Assembly (NCBI GenBank): GCA_002309835.1
Contig: DBYL01000006.1
Span: forward strand, 16,563 to 47,067
Length of the DNA stretch: 30,505 bases
Direction: 5' to 3'
DNA from: Bacteroidales bacterium UBA1187
GTDB taxonomy: Bacteria > Bacteroidota > Bacteroidia > Bacteroidales > Paludibacteraceae
A model generated the notes under the pieces. The model did no database searches. It was not told the DNA's origin and saw nothing but the letters and a program-made list of their open reading frames with translations. The first letter of the stretch is position 1. Every line of letters starts with the position of its first letter. Below, piece by piece: positions 6,206-15,041 of this stretch. Both the position numbers and the translations under genes were made by a program.

Positions 6206-6583
6206 CTACTCAGCGCGGAGTTGGGCGGAGAGGGAGGCGATGATGAAGCCGCGGAGAGTGACGTAGTATTTATCGGTATTCGTACCAATGAAGGTTGCAT
6301 TGGCTTTCGTGGGATTACGTCGTGCAGCCTTATCGTATTTGAGATAACGATCTTGCCAGTAAGCAAGACGCTCCGGGTCGGTCATCTCGACCTTACACTG
6401 CTTAACTGCTTGCGCGAAGGCATTGATAACCGTCTTTTGGCTATCCGTAAAAGGTCCTCTAAAAGGATGTCGAAGGGCATACGCGTGCGTACGACCATAA
6501 CGAGTACGCATGACGATGCGTTCATTTTTAGATAATTTGCCACTTAGATGGTCAAAAGGCGAAGATGGTTCTACGTATGCCAT
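6206..6583 (-). CDS. Small protein of a local three-member paralog family (copy C)
   Basis: This 125-aa basic protein of unknown function is related to the products of 464-847 and 852-1184. It starts MAYVEPSSPFDHLSGKLSK, has HPFRGPFTDSQKTVINAFAQAV in the centre where copy B has PPSAAQQTVQEKFKTIHAQV, and ends VTLRGFIIASL in the TL-x-[AG]-[YF] position. It also carries RYGRTHAYALR and an aromatic segment YWQDRYLKYDK. No signal peptide or membrane segment is present. It is transcribed alone from a promoter at about 6667 whose leader has a four-unit 11-bp tandem repeat. Copies A/B and C flank the accessory genes between 1543 and 5827. Confidence 0.75.
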   Translation of the reverse strand: MAYVEPSSPFDHLSGKLSKNERIVMRTRYGRTHAYALRHPFRGPFTDSQKTVINAFAQAVKQCKVEMTDPERLAYWQDRYLKYDKAARRNPTKANATFIGTNTDKYYVTLRGFIIASLSAQLRAE

Positions 6584-6606
6584 AGTCTGGTTATTATTCT
6601 AATAGT

Positions 6607-6650
6607 CCGTGTATCTTCCGTAAATCCTCCGTGTATCCTCCGTGTTTATA
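6607..6650 (-). repeat. Four tandem 11-bp units in the copy C leader
   Basis: Plus-strand units are CCGTGTATCTT (6607-6617), CCGTAAATCCT (6618-6628), CCGTGTATCCT (6629-6639) and CCGTGTTTATA (6640-6650), an exact 11-bp period. In the transcript they read as repeated ACGGAGGAT-like words, with GGAGG resembling a ribosome-binding sequence, 24-67 nt before the start codon. Confidence 0.75.
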
Positions 6651-6666
6651 TGCATGAAAGATGGAG

Positions 6667-6698
6667 CAAAGTTACTGCTTTTTTTTAGAATTTATTTC
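6667..6698 (-). promoter_or_regulatory. Promoter for copy C
   Basis: On the minus strand TAACTTTG (6667-6674) matches TAnnTTTG. The -33 position falls in an A/T-rich tract without a clear TTTG, so the match is to the -7 box only. It overlaps the last codons of the WG-repeat gene. Confidence 0.6.
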
Positions 6699-7944
6699 GC
6701 TCGAGAAGGTAGAGGACTTGGCCTGTCGGGTCGCAGAAGATATCTATATCCTGTCCATAGGGATCATACGTGATATGCAGGATGTCCTCCGAGATAGAGC
6801 ATACAGAGAAGTGCTCCTCGCAGATGATGACGTATGGATGTCCTTGCGCGTCAAAGAGACATGGATCACTCGCAGGGGAGTCCTGAGCACTGAAGATATT
6901 CGTACTGCGCGAAGCATTCTTCTGCTGGTCTAATACCTGATCATAGCAGCCGAACCAGAAGATCTTAGCCGGAATCTCTTCGTTCACAATCTGCAAGGTG
7001 CTGTCGATGGCGTACATCCCTTTATCGGTGCTGACAAACGCATAGCCGTTGCAGAAAGGTGTCGCTTGGTCCATCTCTTCCGTCACCACTTGTCCTTCTT
7101 TATTGATGAAGACGTATTGGTCATTCGTTAGATGGATTAATGCCAGTCCGCCGGAGAAGTCCGAAGGCTCGTTGGTGAACTTAGCAGGGATAACCATCTT
7201 ACCGCTTTTGTCGATGAAGCCCCATTTGAGCGGAGCATTGCTATTGAGCGGCATCTGTACGGCTGCCAGTCCTTGAGAGAAATCATGTGATTTATTATAC
7301 TTCGCACGTACGCCAAGGTTCGCCGCAGTAGTGCGCGGAGCTGGGACCCATTCGCCGCGGGTGTTGAGATAACGCACTTTGTCCGTTACCCGATCCCGTA
7401 TGCCTATCAGTCCATTTCGAAAAGGGCTTGCTATATCATAGGCATCTACCATGACGTGCTTGGCATTATCGAAACGGATATAGAAAATCGGTTGATGTTC
7501 TGCTTGCGCTCTGAGGTATTTGAATATGCCATAGGCGGAGAGAGTCTCCTTTCCCGAAGAATAGACCGTCCCGTCGCCCGTGACGATAGTATATTGCTCC
7601 TCGTTCTCGTAATCGATAGAGCGCATCGTGGTTGGCACATAGACCTCATTGCTGTGGGACACCAATCCCCAACGGTCGTTCAGCCGTACGGCATAAAGCT
7701 TCTGCCCGGCATACCTTCCGGAGACCTGTATCTCATGATACATGACGGGAATGTAGAATTTAGAATAGGTAGAACTCCATAAGCCCCATTTGTCACCTTG
7801 CCGCACCAGATATTCGCCTTTCGACAGCTTCTCAGGTGTAGCTATCTCATCATACTCCGCCGGCAGTTTGATTCGTCCTTGCGCAGCGATGCCCCCATAC
7901 CACACCGCGACGGCCAATAAGAGTAGCGTAACTATTTTTTTCAT
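6685..7944 (-). CDS. Secreted WG-repeat protein
   Basis: This 419-aa protein has a signal peptide (MKKIVTLLLLAVAVWYGGIAAQG, cleavage about residue 22). It has repeated WG motifs typical of the WG/KWG family: GDKWGLWSS, NDRWGLVSHS and LKWGFIDKSGKMVIPAKF, followed by degenerate units (YVFINKEGQVV, GMYAIDSTLQIV). Such repeats form beta-rich binding surfaces; the ligand is unknown. The C-terminal third (residues ~310-419) has no clear repeats and includes several Cys residues. It follows the OmpA-like gene by 21 bp, so the two are likely co-transcribed and act together in the periplasm or outer membrane. The ATG at 7942-7944 is required by the signal peptide. Confidence 0.85.
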   Translation of the reverse strand: MKKIVTLLLLAVAVWYGGIAAQGRIKLPAEYDEIATPEKLSKGEYLVRQGDKWGLWSSTYSKFYIPVMYHEIQVSGRYAGQKLYAVRLNDRWGLVSHSNEVYVPTTMRSIDYENEEQYTIVTGDGTVYSSGKETLSAYGIFKYLRAQAEHQPIFYIRFDNAKHVMVDAYDIASPFRNGLIGIRDRVTDKVRYLNTRGEWVPAPRTTAANLGVRAKYNKSHDFSQGLAAVQMPLNSNAPLKWGFIDKSGKMVIPAKFTNEPSDFSGGLALIHLTNDQYVFINKEGQVVTEEMDQATPFCNGYAFVSTDKGMYAIDSTLQIVNEEIPAKIFWFGCYDQVLDQQKNASRSTNIFSAQDSPASDPCLFDAQGHPYVIICEEHFSVCSISEDILHITYDPYGQDIDIFCDPTGQVLYLLERNKF

Positions 7945-7965
7945 GATATTATTAAGCAGTTAGTC

Positions 7966-8994
<1,029 letters not shown>

Positions 8995-9006
8995 GTCTTC
9001 TTACGA

Positions 9007-9037
9007 CAAGAGGATAGTCGTCGGGACTATCCTCTTG
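9007..9037 (-). terminator. Perfect 13-bp hairpin between tRNA and OmpA-like gene
   Basis: CAAGAGGATAGTC (9007-9019) pairs exactly with GACTATCCTCTTG (9025-9037) around a 5-nt loop. It starts 3 nt after the tRNA 3' end and ends 12 nt before the OmpA-like ATG. There is no U run, so it may be a processing or barrier structure rather than a classical terminator. Confidence 0.55.
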
Positions 9038-9040
9038 CTG

Positions 9041-9115
9041 TGGTCCCACTTGGGCTTGAACCAAGGACCCCCTGATTATGAGTCAGGTGCTACTAACCAA
9101 CTGAGCTATGGGACC
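9041..9115 (-). tRNA. tRNA with anticodon CAT (elongator Met or Ile2)
   Basis: The complement folds as a cloverleaf: acceptor GGTCCCA/TGGGACC with discriminator A, D arm AGCTCAGTTGGTTAGTAGC, anticodon stem CCTGA/TCAGG with loop CTCATAA (anticodon CAT), and T arm TTGG-TTCAAGC-CCAA. CCA is not encoded. The loop CTCATAA occurs in both elongator tRNA-Met and the lysidine-modified tRNA-Ile2, and I cannot decide between them by eye. The last D-stem pair is mismatched. Confidence 0.93.
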
Positions 9116-9185
9116 CTCGCGTTCGGCACCTTCGGACTGCGATGCGACCTCGTCGCAACGGTAAGTCTCTCAGGGCCTCCGCTCT

Positions 9186-9216
9186 CCCCACCACAACTTT
9201 ACAAGTTGCGTCGGGG
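9186..9216 (-). other. Hairpin in the spacer before the CAT tRNA
   Basis: CAACTT (9194-9199) pairs with AAGTTG (9203-9208), and CCCC (9186-9189) pairs with GGGG (9213-9216) outside it, so the 112-bp spacer after the OmpA/LysM gene folds into a strong stem. A second stem GCGAC/GTCGC lies near 9143-9157. No U run follows, so termination is uncertain; read-through into the tRNA is possible. Confidence 0.45.
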
Positions 9217-9227
9217 ACCCTATTTGT

Positions 9228-10865
9228 TTATTTTCCTAAACGAGCGTTGTTGTAAAGAACAAGACCCTCGTCTTTGGTGATATTCATCTCCTTCTGCGTC
9301 AACTCCGGGATGGTTAGTTTGATACCCGGTGTCAACTTATTCGGGTTGCCGATCTTATCTTTATTAGCGATATAGATATAAACCCAGCAGTAGGTGTTGT
9401 TATAGTACTGGCGTGCCAGACGGGACAGGGTCGTCGAGTTATCGGTGATGACCTGCTCGCTCTCGCGTTGCTTGTACTGGTTTACTTTCTCTTTGCGAGC
9501 GCTCTCCGACAGCGGCACGGTGTTCGCAGGAGCGGTAACTACCGGCGTTACTACCTCCGGTTCGCCGGATGCCTCGTTCTCCTTGAGTGCGCGTTGCTCA
9601 TCGAGGTTCGCCTTCATGCGCTCGAAGGTGTCTTTATCTACGAGCTTGATAGCGGCACGACGGTTAGGACCATAAGCGGCCTGGCTACGACGGCCGACGA
9701 GTTTGCCGAGACCTTGCGCATACATGCGCTCGGAAGCGATACCATGCTCTTGACCCAACTCATCGATGACATTCGCAGCACGCTTGTCACCCAACGCGAA
9801 GTTGAGTTTGCTCGAACCCGTATTGTCGCAGAAGCCGGTAACGACAGCATAGAGCGTAGTGTCTTCCTCGAGACGATCCGCTACCTGCTGGATAGTAATC
9901 AGACCCTTATCATCAATCGTCGATTTGTTATTATCGAAGTATACGTAATAAACGCTCTCCAATTCCTTCTGCGTATTCGTATGCTGGATAACCTCGCGAA
10001 CGATGATCGAGTCATGCTTGATGATAACGGTATCGTGGCAGGGCTTGGATTCCTCGGATTTCTTCGCCCAAGTATCAAGGCTGGACATATTACGCACGTG
10101 CGTCTTTGATACAGCCATCAGCTTGAAACGCATAAACATCGATACATCCACCATACCATCGTTGTTCTTCGATGCTACGGCGTGCTGACCGGATACACCA
10201 CGACCGTCAATATAGTCATTTACAAAATATACGTACGTCGCGCGGAGACCCAGCGCCATGGTGCGGTTGAGGTTGAAATCAATACCCAGACCGGCCTGCA
10301 AATATAGCTGGCCGTTGTATTTATCCATCGCCATCGGCGTCTGCTGCGCCGTATGACCACGTCCATGCGCATCGTCGTCCGGGAAATACGTAGTACTCTT
10401 ATACCATGCGTAGCCACCGCCAACGATAGCATTAGCAGAGAAAATCTTCTTCTTCGCTCTCGGGAAAAAGAGATTCATAAAGTCCATGGATACATAGAGA
10501 CCCGCCTTATGCATATAGCCCTCCAGCAACTTATCGGCATTGTCGAAACCGGGCAGTCCCGTTACACCGTATCTGCTGAACATATACGAGAGGCCAAGAC
10601 CCCAAACGGGGTTGAAATCATATTCCAAATCCAATCCGGCATTGGGGAACCAAATCGCATGCTGCATCTCCGAATTGAAGTCTCCGTCAAAATAGTTAAA
10701 ACCGAAATGCGGAGTAAGACACCAATGGGAGTACGCCGTAGCGATCTCCTCGTTCTCCTCCACCTTGTACGGGTGTGCTCCTTTTACCTTCTCCGTCTGC
10801 GCCTCCTGAGCCATCAGTCCGGCCGAGAAGCAAAGCAGCGAAGCAATGAGTAAACTTTTCTTCAT
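9228..10865 (-). CDS. OmpA-type outer-membrane barrel with C-terminal LysM-like domain
   Basis: This 545-aa protein has a signal peptide (MKKSLLIASLLCFSAGLMAQ). A predicted 8-strand barrel spans about residues 45-255 (TPHFGFNYFDGDFN, WGLGLSYMFSRYG, LQAGLGIDFNLNRTMALGLR, VDVSMFMRFKLM). A linker with HDTVIIKHDSIIV follows, then an OmpA peptidoglycan-binding domain about 305-415 (VYYVYFDNNKSTIDD, VVTGFCDNTGSSKLNFALGDKRA, NRRAAIKLV). A Pro/Thr-rich spacer leads to a LysM-like module about 475-525 (TTLSRLARQYYNNTYCWVYI, NPNKLTPGIKLTIPEL). It would tie the outer membrane to peptidoglycan by two domains. It has its own promoter at 10912-10943, divergent from pta. Confidence 0.92.
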   Translation of the reverse strand: MKKSLLIASLLCFSAGLMAQEAQTEKVKGAHPYKVEENEEIATAYSHWCLTPHFGFNYFDGDFNSEMQHAIWFPNAGLDLEYDFNPVWGLGLSYMFSRYGVTGLPGFDNADKLLEGYMHKAGLYVSMDFMNLFFPRAKKKIFSANAIVGGGYAWYKSTTYFPDDDAHGRGHTAQQTPMAMDKYNGQLYLQAGLGIDFNLNRTMALGLRATYVYFVNDYIDGRGVSGQHAVASKNNDGMVDVSMFMRFKLMAVSKTHVRNMSSLDTWAKKSEESKPCHDTVIIKHDSIIVREVIQHTNTQKELESVYYVYFDNNKSTIDDKGLITIQQVADRLEEDTTLYAVVTGFCDNTGSSKLNFALGDKRAANVIDELGQEHGIASERMYAQGLGKLVGRRSQAAYGPNRRAAIKLVDKDTFERMKANLDEQRALKENEASGEPEVVTPVVTAPANTVPLSESARKEKVNQYKQRESEQVITDNSTTLSRLARQYYNNTYCWVYIYIANKDKIGNPNKLTPGIKLTIPELTQKEMNITKDEGLVLYNNARLGK

Positions 10866-10911
10866 ATATTAGAAAGAGATTGTTTGTTCCAAATAATCAC
10901 AATTCAGGCTG

Positions 10912-10943
10912 CAAAGGTACGACATTTTTTTGAAATGAGCAAA
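10912..10943 (-). promoter_or_regulatory. Promoter for the OmpA/LysM gene
   Basis: On the minus strand TACCTTTG (10912-10919) and TTTG (10940-10943), separated by 20 bp, are exact matches to the Bacteroidota consensus. It is divergent from the pta promoter across a very A/T-rich segment (10921-10980). Confidence 0.85.
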
Positions 10944-10978
10944 TATTTTTGAAAAAAAATATAAATTTTATATTAGGT

Positions 10979-11010
10979 ATTGCGTATATGGAATAATTTT
11001 TGTATCTTTG
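10979..11010 (+). promoter_or_regulatory. Promoter for pta-ackA
   Basis: TATCTTTG (11003-11010) fits TAnnTTTG, and ATTG (10979-10982) lies 20 bp upstream as a -33 box. The predicted start near 11017 lies 22 nt before the pta ATG, which rules out the longer reading frame starting at 11000. Confidence 0.8.
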
Positions 11011-11038
11011 CAGTCGCAATAAGTTAATTTACACGATT

Positions 11039-12037
11039 ATGGATATTTTAGGACAAATGATTGCGCGTGCGAAAGCCAATCCGCAGCGCATTGTGTTGCC
11101 GGAAGGCGATGAACCGCGTACATTAGAGGCTGCTAATATCTTGCTGAGAGACAAGATCGCGCAGCTTATTTTAATTGGAGACCCCGCTAAAATCAAAGCG
11201 ATGGCGGCGGAGAAGGGCTATGAGCATATCGCGGAGGCGAAGATCGTAGATCCTATTCACGATCCGAAGATGCCGGAGTATGCGAACCTGCTCTTTGAAC
11301 TTCGCAAAGCGAAGGGTATGACGGAGGAAGAGGCGGCAAAGAAAGCGCAAGATCCGCTTTATCTGGGTTGCTTGATGATTAAGGCCGGAGATGCGGATGG
11401 TGAGTTAGCCGGAGCACGTGGTACGACGGCGGATACGATTCGTCCTGCATTCCAGATCCTGAAGACCAAGCCGGGTTGCTCGATCGTGAGTGGTGCTTTC
11501 CTGATGTTCACGCCGGCGAAGCATCTGGGTGAGAACGGCTTCCTGCTCTTTGCGGACTGCGCAGTGAACCCGAATCCGGATGCGAAGCAGTTGGCGGAAA
11601 TCGCGCTCTCGACGGCAGAGACGGCTCGCGCTATCGCCGGTATCGAGCCGCGCGTAGCGATGCTGAGTTTCTCGACCAAGGGTAGTGCGAAACACGAGCT
11701 CGTAGATAAAGTCGCTGAGGCTACCAAACTCGCGAAAGAGATGGCGCCGGATTTGGCTCTCGACGGAGAGTTGCAGGCTGATGCCGCTCTCATAGAGAGC
11801 GTGGCGGCTACGAAAGCGCCGGGTAGCAAGGTAGCCGGTAAGGCCAATGTACTCGTCTTCCCGGATCTGCAGGCCGGTAATATCGGATACAAACTCGTAG
11901 AGCGTTTCTCGGGTGCGGATGCCGTAGGTCCGATTCTCCAGGGTATTGCTGCTCCGGTAAACGACCTGAGCCGCGGATGCAAAGTACAGGATATCGTACA
12001 AATGGTAGTCATCACTGCCAACCAGGCAATCAAGTAA
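11039..12037 (+). CDS. pta: Phosphate acetyltransferase
   Basis: This 332-aa protein starts MDILGQMIARAKANPQRIVL. It has the short single-domain phosphotransacetylase layout: IVLPEGDEPRTLEAA, then MIKAGDADGELAGARGTTAD, CSIVSGAFLMF, LFADCAVNPNPDA, VAMLSFSTKGSAKH, LDGELQADAA and ANVLVFPDLQAGNIGYKLVER with a final GPILQGIAAPVNDLSRG. It converts acetyl-CoA and phosphate to acetyl phosphate and CoA in the cytoplasm. With ackA, 107 bp downstream, it forms the acetate-producing, ATP-yielding end of fermentation. The start at 11039 is chosen because the promoter -7 box lies inside the longer frame. Acetate kinase as next gene confirms the assignment. Confidence 0.97.
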   Translation: MDILGQMIARAKANPQRIVLPEGDEPRTLEAANILLRDKIAQLILIGDPAKIKAMAAEKGYEHIAEAKIVDPIHDPKMPEYANLLFELRKAKGMTEEEAAKKAQDPLYLGCLMIKAGDADGELAGARGTTADTIRPAFQILKTKPGCSIVSGAFLMFTPAKHLGENGFLLFADCAVNPNPDAKQLAEIALSTAETARAIAGIEPRVAMLSFSTKGSAKHELVDKVAEATKLAKEMAPDLALDGELQADAALIESVAATKAPGSKVAGKANVLVFPDLQAGNIGYKLVERFSGADAVGPILQGIAAPVNDLSRGCKVQDIVQMVVITANQAIK

Positions 12038-12077
12038 ATAACCTTATTAAATATAATACACATGAAGGTTCGTGCTA

Positions 12078-12108
12078 GTCGAGTGTAAGCTCGCTTACGC
12101 AACTCGAC
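12078..12108 (+). promoter_or_regulatory. Hairpin between pta and ackA
   Basis: GTCGAGT (12078-12084) pairs with ACTCGAC (12102-12108) and, inside, GTAAGC (12085-12090) with GCTTAC (12093-12098), giving 13 pairs with a 3-nt bulge. No U run follows, so it is more likely an intercistronic processing or stability element than a terminator. Confidence 0.55.
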
Positions 12109-12144
12109 GAAGCCGAAGCTCCAAAATTTAAATTTATTTAAATT

Positions 12145-13335
12145 ATGAAAATCTTGGTTTTGAACTGCGGTAGCAGTAGTATCAAGTACAAACTCTTCGA
12201 GATGGAGAGTAAGCAAGTAATGGCGCAAGGCGGTATCGAGAAAATCGGTCTGCCGGATTCCTTCCTGCTGGTTAAACTGCCTAACGGCGAGAAGGTGAAA
12301 TTCGAGAAATCGATGCCGGAGCATACCGTAGGTATCGAGTTGATTCTGGAGAAGTTGGTGGACCCGAAGATCGGTTGCATCAAGGACCTCAAGGAGATTA
12401 ACGCCGTTGGTCACCGTGTCGTTCACGGCGGTGAGAAATTCAACAAGTCTGTGCTGATTACCCCTGAGGTAAAAGCGGAGATCATCCAATGCGTGGAGTT
12501 AGCCCCGCTGCATAACCCTGCTAACCTGAAGGGTATCGATGCCATCGAGAAGATCCTGCCGGGTGTGCCGCAGGTAGCAGTCTTCGATACGGCTTTCCAT
12601 CAGACGATGCCGGACTACGCATATATGTATGCGTTGCCGTATGAGTTATACGAGAAATACGCTATCCGTCGCTACGGTTTCCACGGCACGAGTCACCGCT
12701 ATGTCAGTGCTCGCGTATGTGAGTTCCTCGGTGTTGACCCGAAGGGTAAGAAGATCGTGACGGCGCATATCGGTGGTGGCGGTAGCTGTACGGCGGTTAT
12801 GGACGGCAAGAGCGTAGATACGAGTATGGGTCTGACGCCGGTAGAGGGTCTGGTAATGGGTACCCGTGCCGGTGACCTCGACCTCGGAGCTGCTACGTTT
12901 ATCATGGATAAAGAGCATCTGACGACGGCACAGTTCAATGACCTGGTGAATAAGAAATCCGGTCTGTTAGGCGTGAGTGGTGTGTCGAGTGACTGCCGTG
13001 ATATCGAGGCCGCTATCAATCAAGGCAACAAACGCGCAGACCTGGCGCGTAAGATGTTTATCTATCGCGTGATCAAATATATCGGTGCATACGCAGCAGC
13101 GATGAACGGTCTGGATATCCTCGTCTTCACCGCCGGTATCGGTGAGAACGACCCGTATATCCGTGCGCAGATTATGAAGGGTCTGTCGTTCCTCGGCATC
13201 GAGGTGGACGAAGAAGCCAATAATGTACGTGGCGAAGAGCGTATCATCTCCAAGAAGGGATCGAAAGTAACCGTTTGCTTGATCCCGACGGATGAAGAGC
13301 TGATGATCGCCAGCGATACGGCTGCATTGATTTAA
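12145..13335 (+). CDS. ackA: Acetate kinase
   Basis: This 396-aa protein of normal length belongs to the acetate kinase family (ASKHA fold). Motifs are VLNCGSSSIKYKLFEM (5-20), VGHRVVHGG (88-96, substrate-binding Arg91), FDTAFHQTMP (147-156, catalytic Asp148), RRYGFHGTSH (175-184), HIGGGGSCTAV (208-218, nucleotide-binding loop) and FTAGIGEN near residue 330. It makes ATP and acetate from acetyl phosphate and ADP. It follows pta in the same transcript and sits 35 bp before a GH13 gene, linking carbohydrate breakdown and acetate formation. Confidence 0.98.
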   Translation: MKILVLNCGSSSIKYKLFEMESKQVMAQGGIEKIGLPDSFLLVKLPNGEKVKFEKSMPEHTVGIELILEKLVDPKIGCIKDLKEINAVGHRVVHGGEKFNKSVLITPEVKAEIIQCVELAPLHNPANLKGIDAIEKILPGVPQVAVFDTAFHQTMPDYAYMYALPYELYEKYAIRRYGFHGTSHRYVSARVCEFLGVDPKGKKIVTAHIGGGGSCTAVMDGKSVDTSMGLTPVEGLVMGTRAGDLDLGAATFIMDKEHLTTAQFNDLVNKKSGLLGVSGVSSDCRDIEAAINQGNKRADLARKMFIYRVIKYIGAYAAAMNGLDILVFTAGIGENDPYIRAQIMKGLSFLGIEVDEEANNVRGEERIISKKGSKVTVCLIPTDEELMIASDTAALI

Positions 13336-13370
13336 TATCCCGTTACCATAGAAAAACACACATACGATTA

Positions 13371-15011
13371 ATGAACAAACCCATCATCTACCAACTCTTC
13401 CCGCGCCTGTTTGCGAACTTCAATGACACCCGCAAATATAACGGCACGAAGGAAGAGAACGGTTGTGGACGATTTGTGGATATTACGGAGCGGGCACTCA
13501 AGGCCATTGTGGACCTGGGTGCTACGCACGTATGGTACACCGGTGTCATCCGTCATGCAACCGCGCAATATAACAATCCGGCGATTACCAAAGGTAAAGC
13601 CGGTTCCCCGTATGCCATCACGGACTACTACGACGTAGACCCTGACTTAGCGAAAGACGAAGCGAAACGAATGCATGAATTCGAGGCGCTTGTCCAGCGT
13701 ACGCATGAGGCAGGCTTGCAGGTGCTGATAGATTTCGTACCTAACCACGTAGCGCGTGAGTACAAGAGCCTATGCAAGCCGAAGGGCGTAAAGGACTTAG
13801 GCGAAGGCGATCATCCCGAGTGGGCGTTCTCTCCTCTCAATGACTTCTATTACATCCCCGGTGAGCGTTTCTCGATGGATATTGACCTGCAGGGCTACGA
13901 GGAATTCCCAGCCAAAGTGACGGGTAACGACTGTTTCACCTCTCACCCCGGTAAGGACGACTGGTATGAGACCGTCAAACTGAACTACGGCGTCTATTAC
14001 CAAGGCGGCATGGAGAAGCAGTTTGATCCGATACCTTCGGTATGGCCGAAGATGCTGGACATATTGCTTTTCTGGGCAAGCAAAGGAGTGGACGGCGTAC
14101 GCGTTGATATGGCGGAGATGGTGCCTGTAGAGTTCTTCGCATGGGCCATCGGACAGGTGAAGAAGAAATACAAGAAATTCATCTTCATCGGCGAATGCTA
14201 CGACCCGTCTAAATACGATGCGTATCTCTCTGCCGGATTCGACTATCTGTATGACAAAGTAGGTATGTACGATTACCTGCGCGGCGTGACGAGCAAGGGT
14301 TGGCCGGCGGAAGGCATCACCGGTCAATGGATGCAGCACGGCGACAGACGTCTGCCGCATATGCTCTATTTCCTGGAGAACCACGATGAGCAACGTATCG
14401 CCAGCGGTTTCTTCTGCGGTTCCGGTCGTTGTGCCGAACCGGCGATGACTATCGCAGCGACCTTGCATCAAGGTCCGGTACTGATCTATTCCGGTCAGGA
14501 GTTAGGTGAACGCGGTATGGATATGGAAGGCTTCAGCGGTATGGACGGACGAACCTCTATCTTTGACTATTGGGGAATGAAAAACGTACAGCAATGGACG
14601 AATAGGGGTAAGTTCGACGGCGAGCGTATGAACGATGCCCAGCGGGAGATACGAACCTATTATCAGCAGTTGCTGACCACGGCGCGTAGCAGCAAAGCAA
14701 TCCAGAAAGGCCAGTTATACGATATCACGTATGCGCAAGGCGAAGGATTCGACAGGCATAAGCAGTTTGCCTTCCTGCGCTATATCAAAGGCGAGACATT
14801 GCTGGTAGTGGTCAATTTCCACGACCGTGCGCAGAACATACGTGTCCGCATTCCGAATGACGCGTTTGTATATCTGGGTATGGAGGAGAAAGCAAAAGCT
14901 ACGGCTACGGACCTCTTACGCGGCGGAAAAAGTAAATTGGAATTCGTACCGGATGGAACGATCGAAGTGCCGTTGGAGGCTTGGAAAAGCGTGATACTGA
15001 AGATTAAGTAA
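13371..15011 (+). CDS. Cytoplasmic alpha-amylase family (GH13) enzyme
   Basis: This 546-aa protein has the four conserved GH13 regions: DFVPNH (121-126), GVRVDMAEM (242-250, nucleophile Asp246), FIGECYD (272-278, acid/base Glu275) and LENHDEQR (335-342, transition-state Asp339). The (beta/alpha)8 barrel begins at once (IIYQLFPRLF) and a small beta domain closes the protein (LLVVVNFHDRAQNIRVRIPN). No signal peptide is present, so it acts on cytoplasmic alpha-glucans such as glycogen or maltooligosaccharides. Exact specificity cannot be read from the sequence. It follows ackA by 35 bp and is followed by ubiA through a heptad repeat that begins in its stop codon. Confidence 0.92.
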   Translation: MNKPIIYQLFPRLFANFNDTRKYNGTKEENGCGRFVDITERALKAIVDLGATHVWYTGVIRHATAQYNNPAITKGKAGSPYAITDYYDVDPDLAKDEAKRMHEFEALVQRTHEAGLQVLIDFVPNHVAREYKSLCKPKGVKDLGEGDHPEWAFSPLNDFYYIPGERFSMDIDLQGYEEFPAKVTGNDCFTSHPGKDDWYETVKLNYGVYYQGGMEKQFDPIPSVWPKMLDILLFWASKGVDGVRVDMAEMVPVEFFAWAIGQVKKKYKKFIFIGECYDPSKYDAYLSAGFDYLYDKVGMYDYLRGVTSKGWPAEGITGQWMQHGDRRLPHMLYFLENHDEQRIASGFFCGSGRCAEPAMTIAATLHQGPVLIYSGQELGERGMDMEGFSGMDGRTSIFDYWGMKNVQQWTNRGKFDGERMNDAQREIRTYYQQLLTTARSSKAIQKGQLYDITYAQGEGFDRHKQFAFLRYIKGETLLVVVNFHDRAQNIRVRIPNDAFVYLGMEEKAKATATDLLRGGKSKLEFVPDGTIEVPLEAWKSVILKIK

Positions 15012-15041
15012 TTGAAGATTGGAGATTGAAAATTGGAGATT
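15011..15041 (+). repeat. 7-bp tandem repeat joining the GH13 gene and ubiA
   Basis: Units are ATTGAAG, ATTGGAG, ATTGAAA, ATTGGAG plus ATT. The first base is the last base of the GH13 TAA stop, and the fourth unit contributes the TTG start of ubiA (15033-15035). The same heptad recurs at 18684 and 21592. Confidence 0.85.

Noticed and set aside
6607..6650. Short CRISPR array
   Set aside because: Units are only 11 bp, directly adjacent with no spacers, and no cas genes are nearby.
9041..9115. Firm call as tRNA-Ile2 because of the CTCATAA loop
   Set aside because: Elongator tRNA-Met has the same loop; identity depends on other positions and on tilS modification, which cannot be judged by eye.
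11000..11041. Longer N-terminus for pta starting at 11000
   Set aside because: The promoter -7 box (11003-11010) lies inside the extension and the ATG at 11039 gives the normal Pta start.
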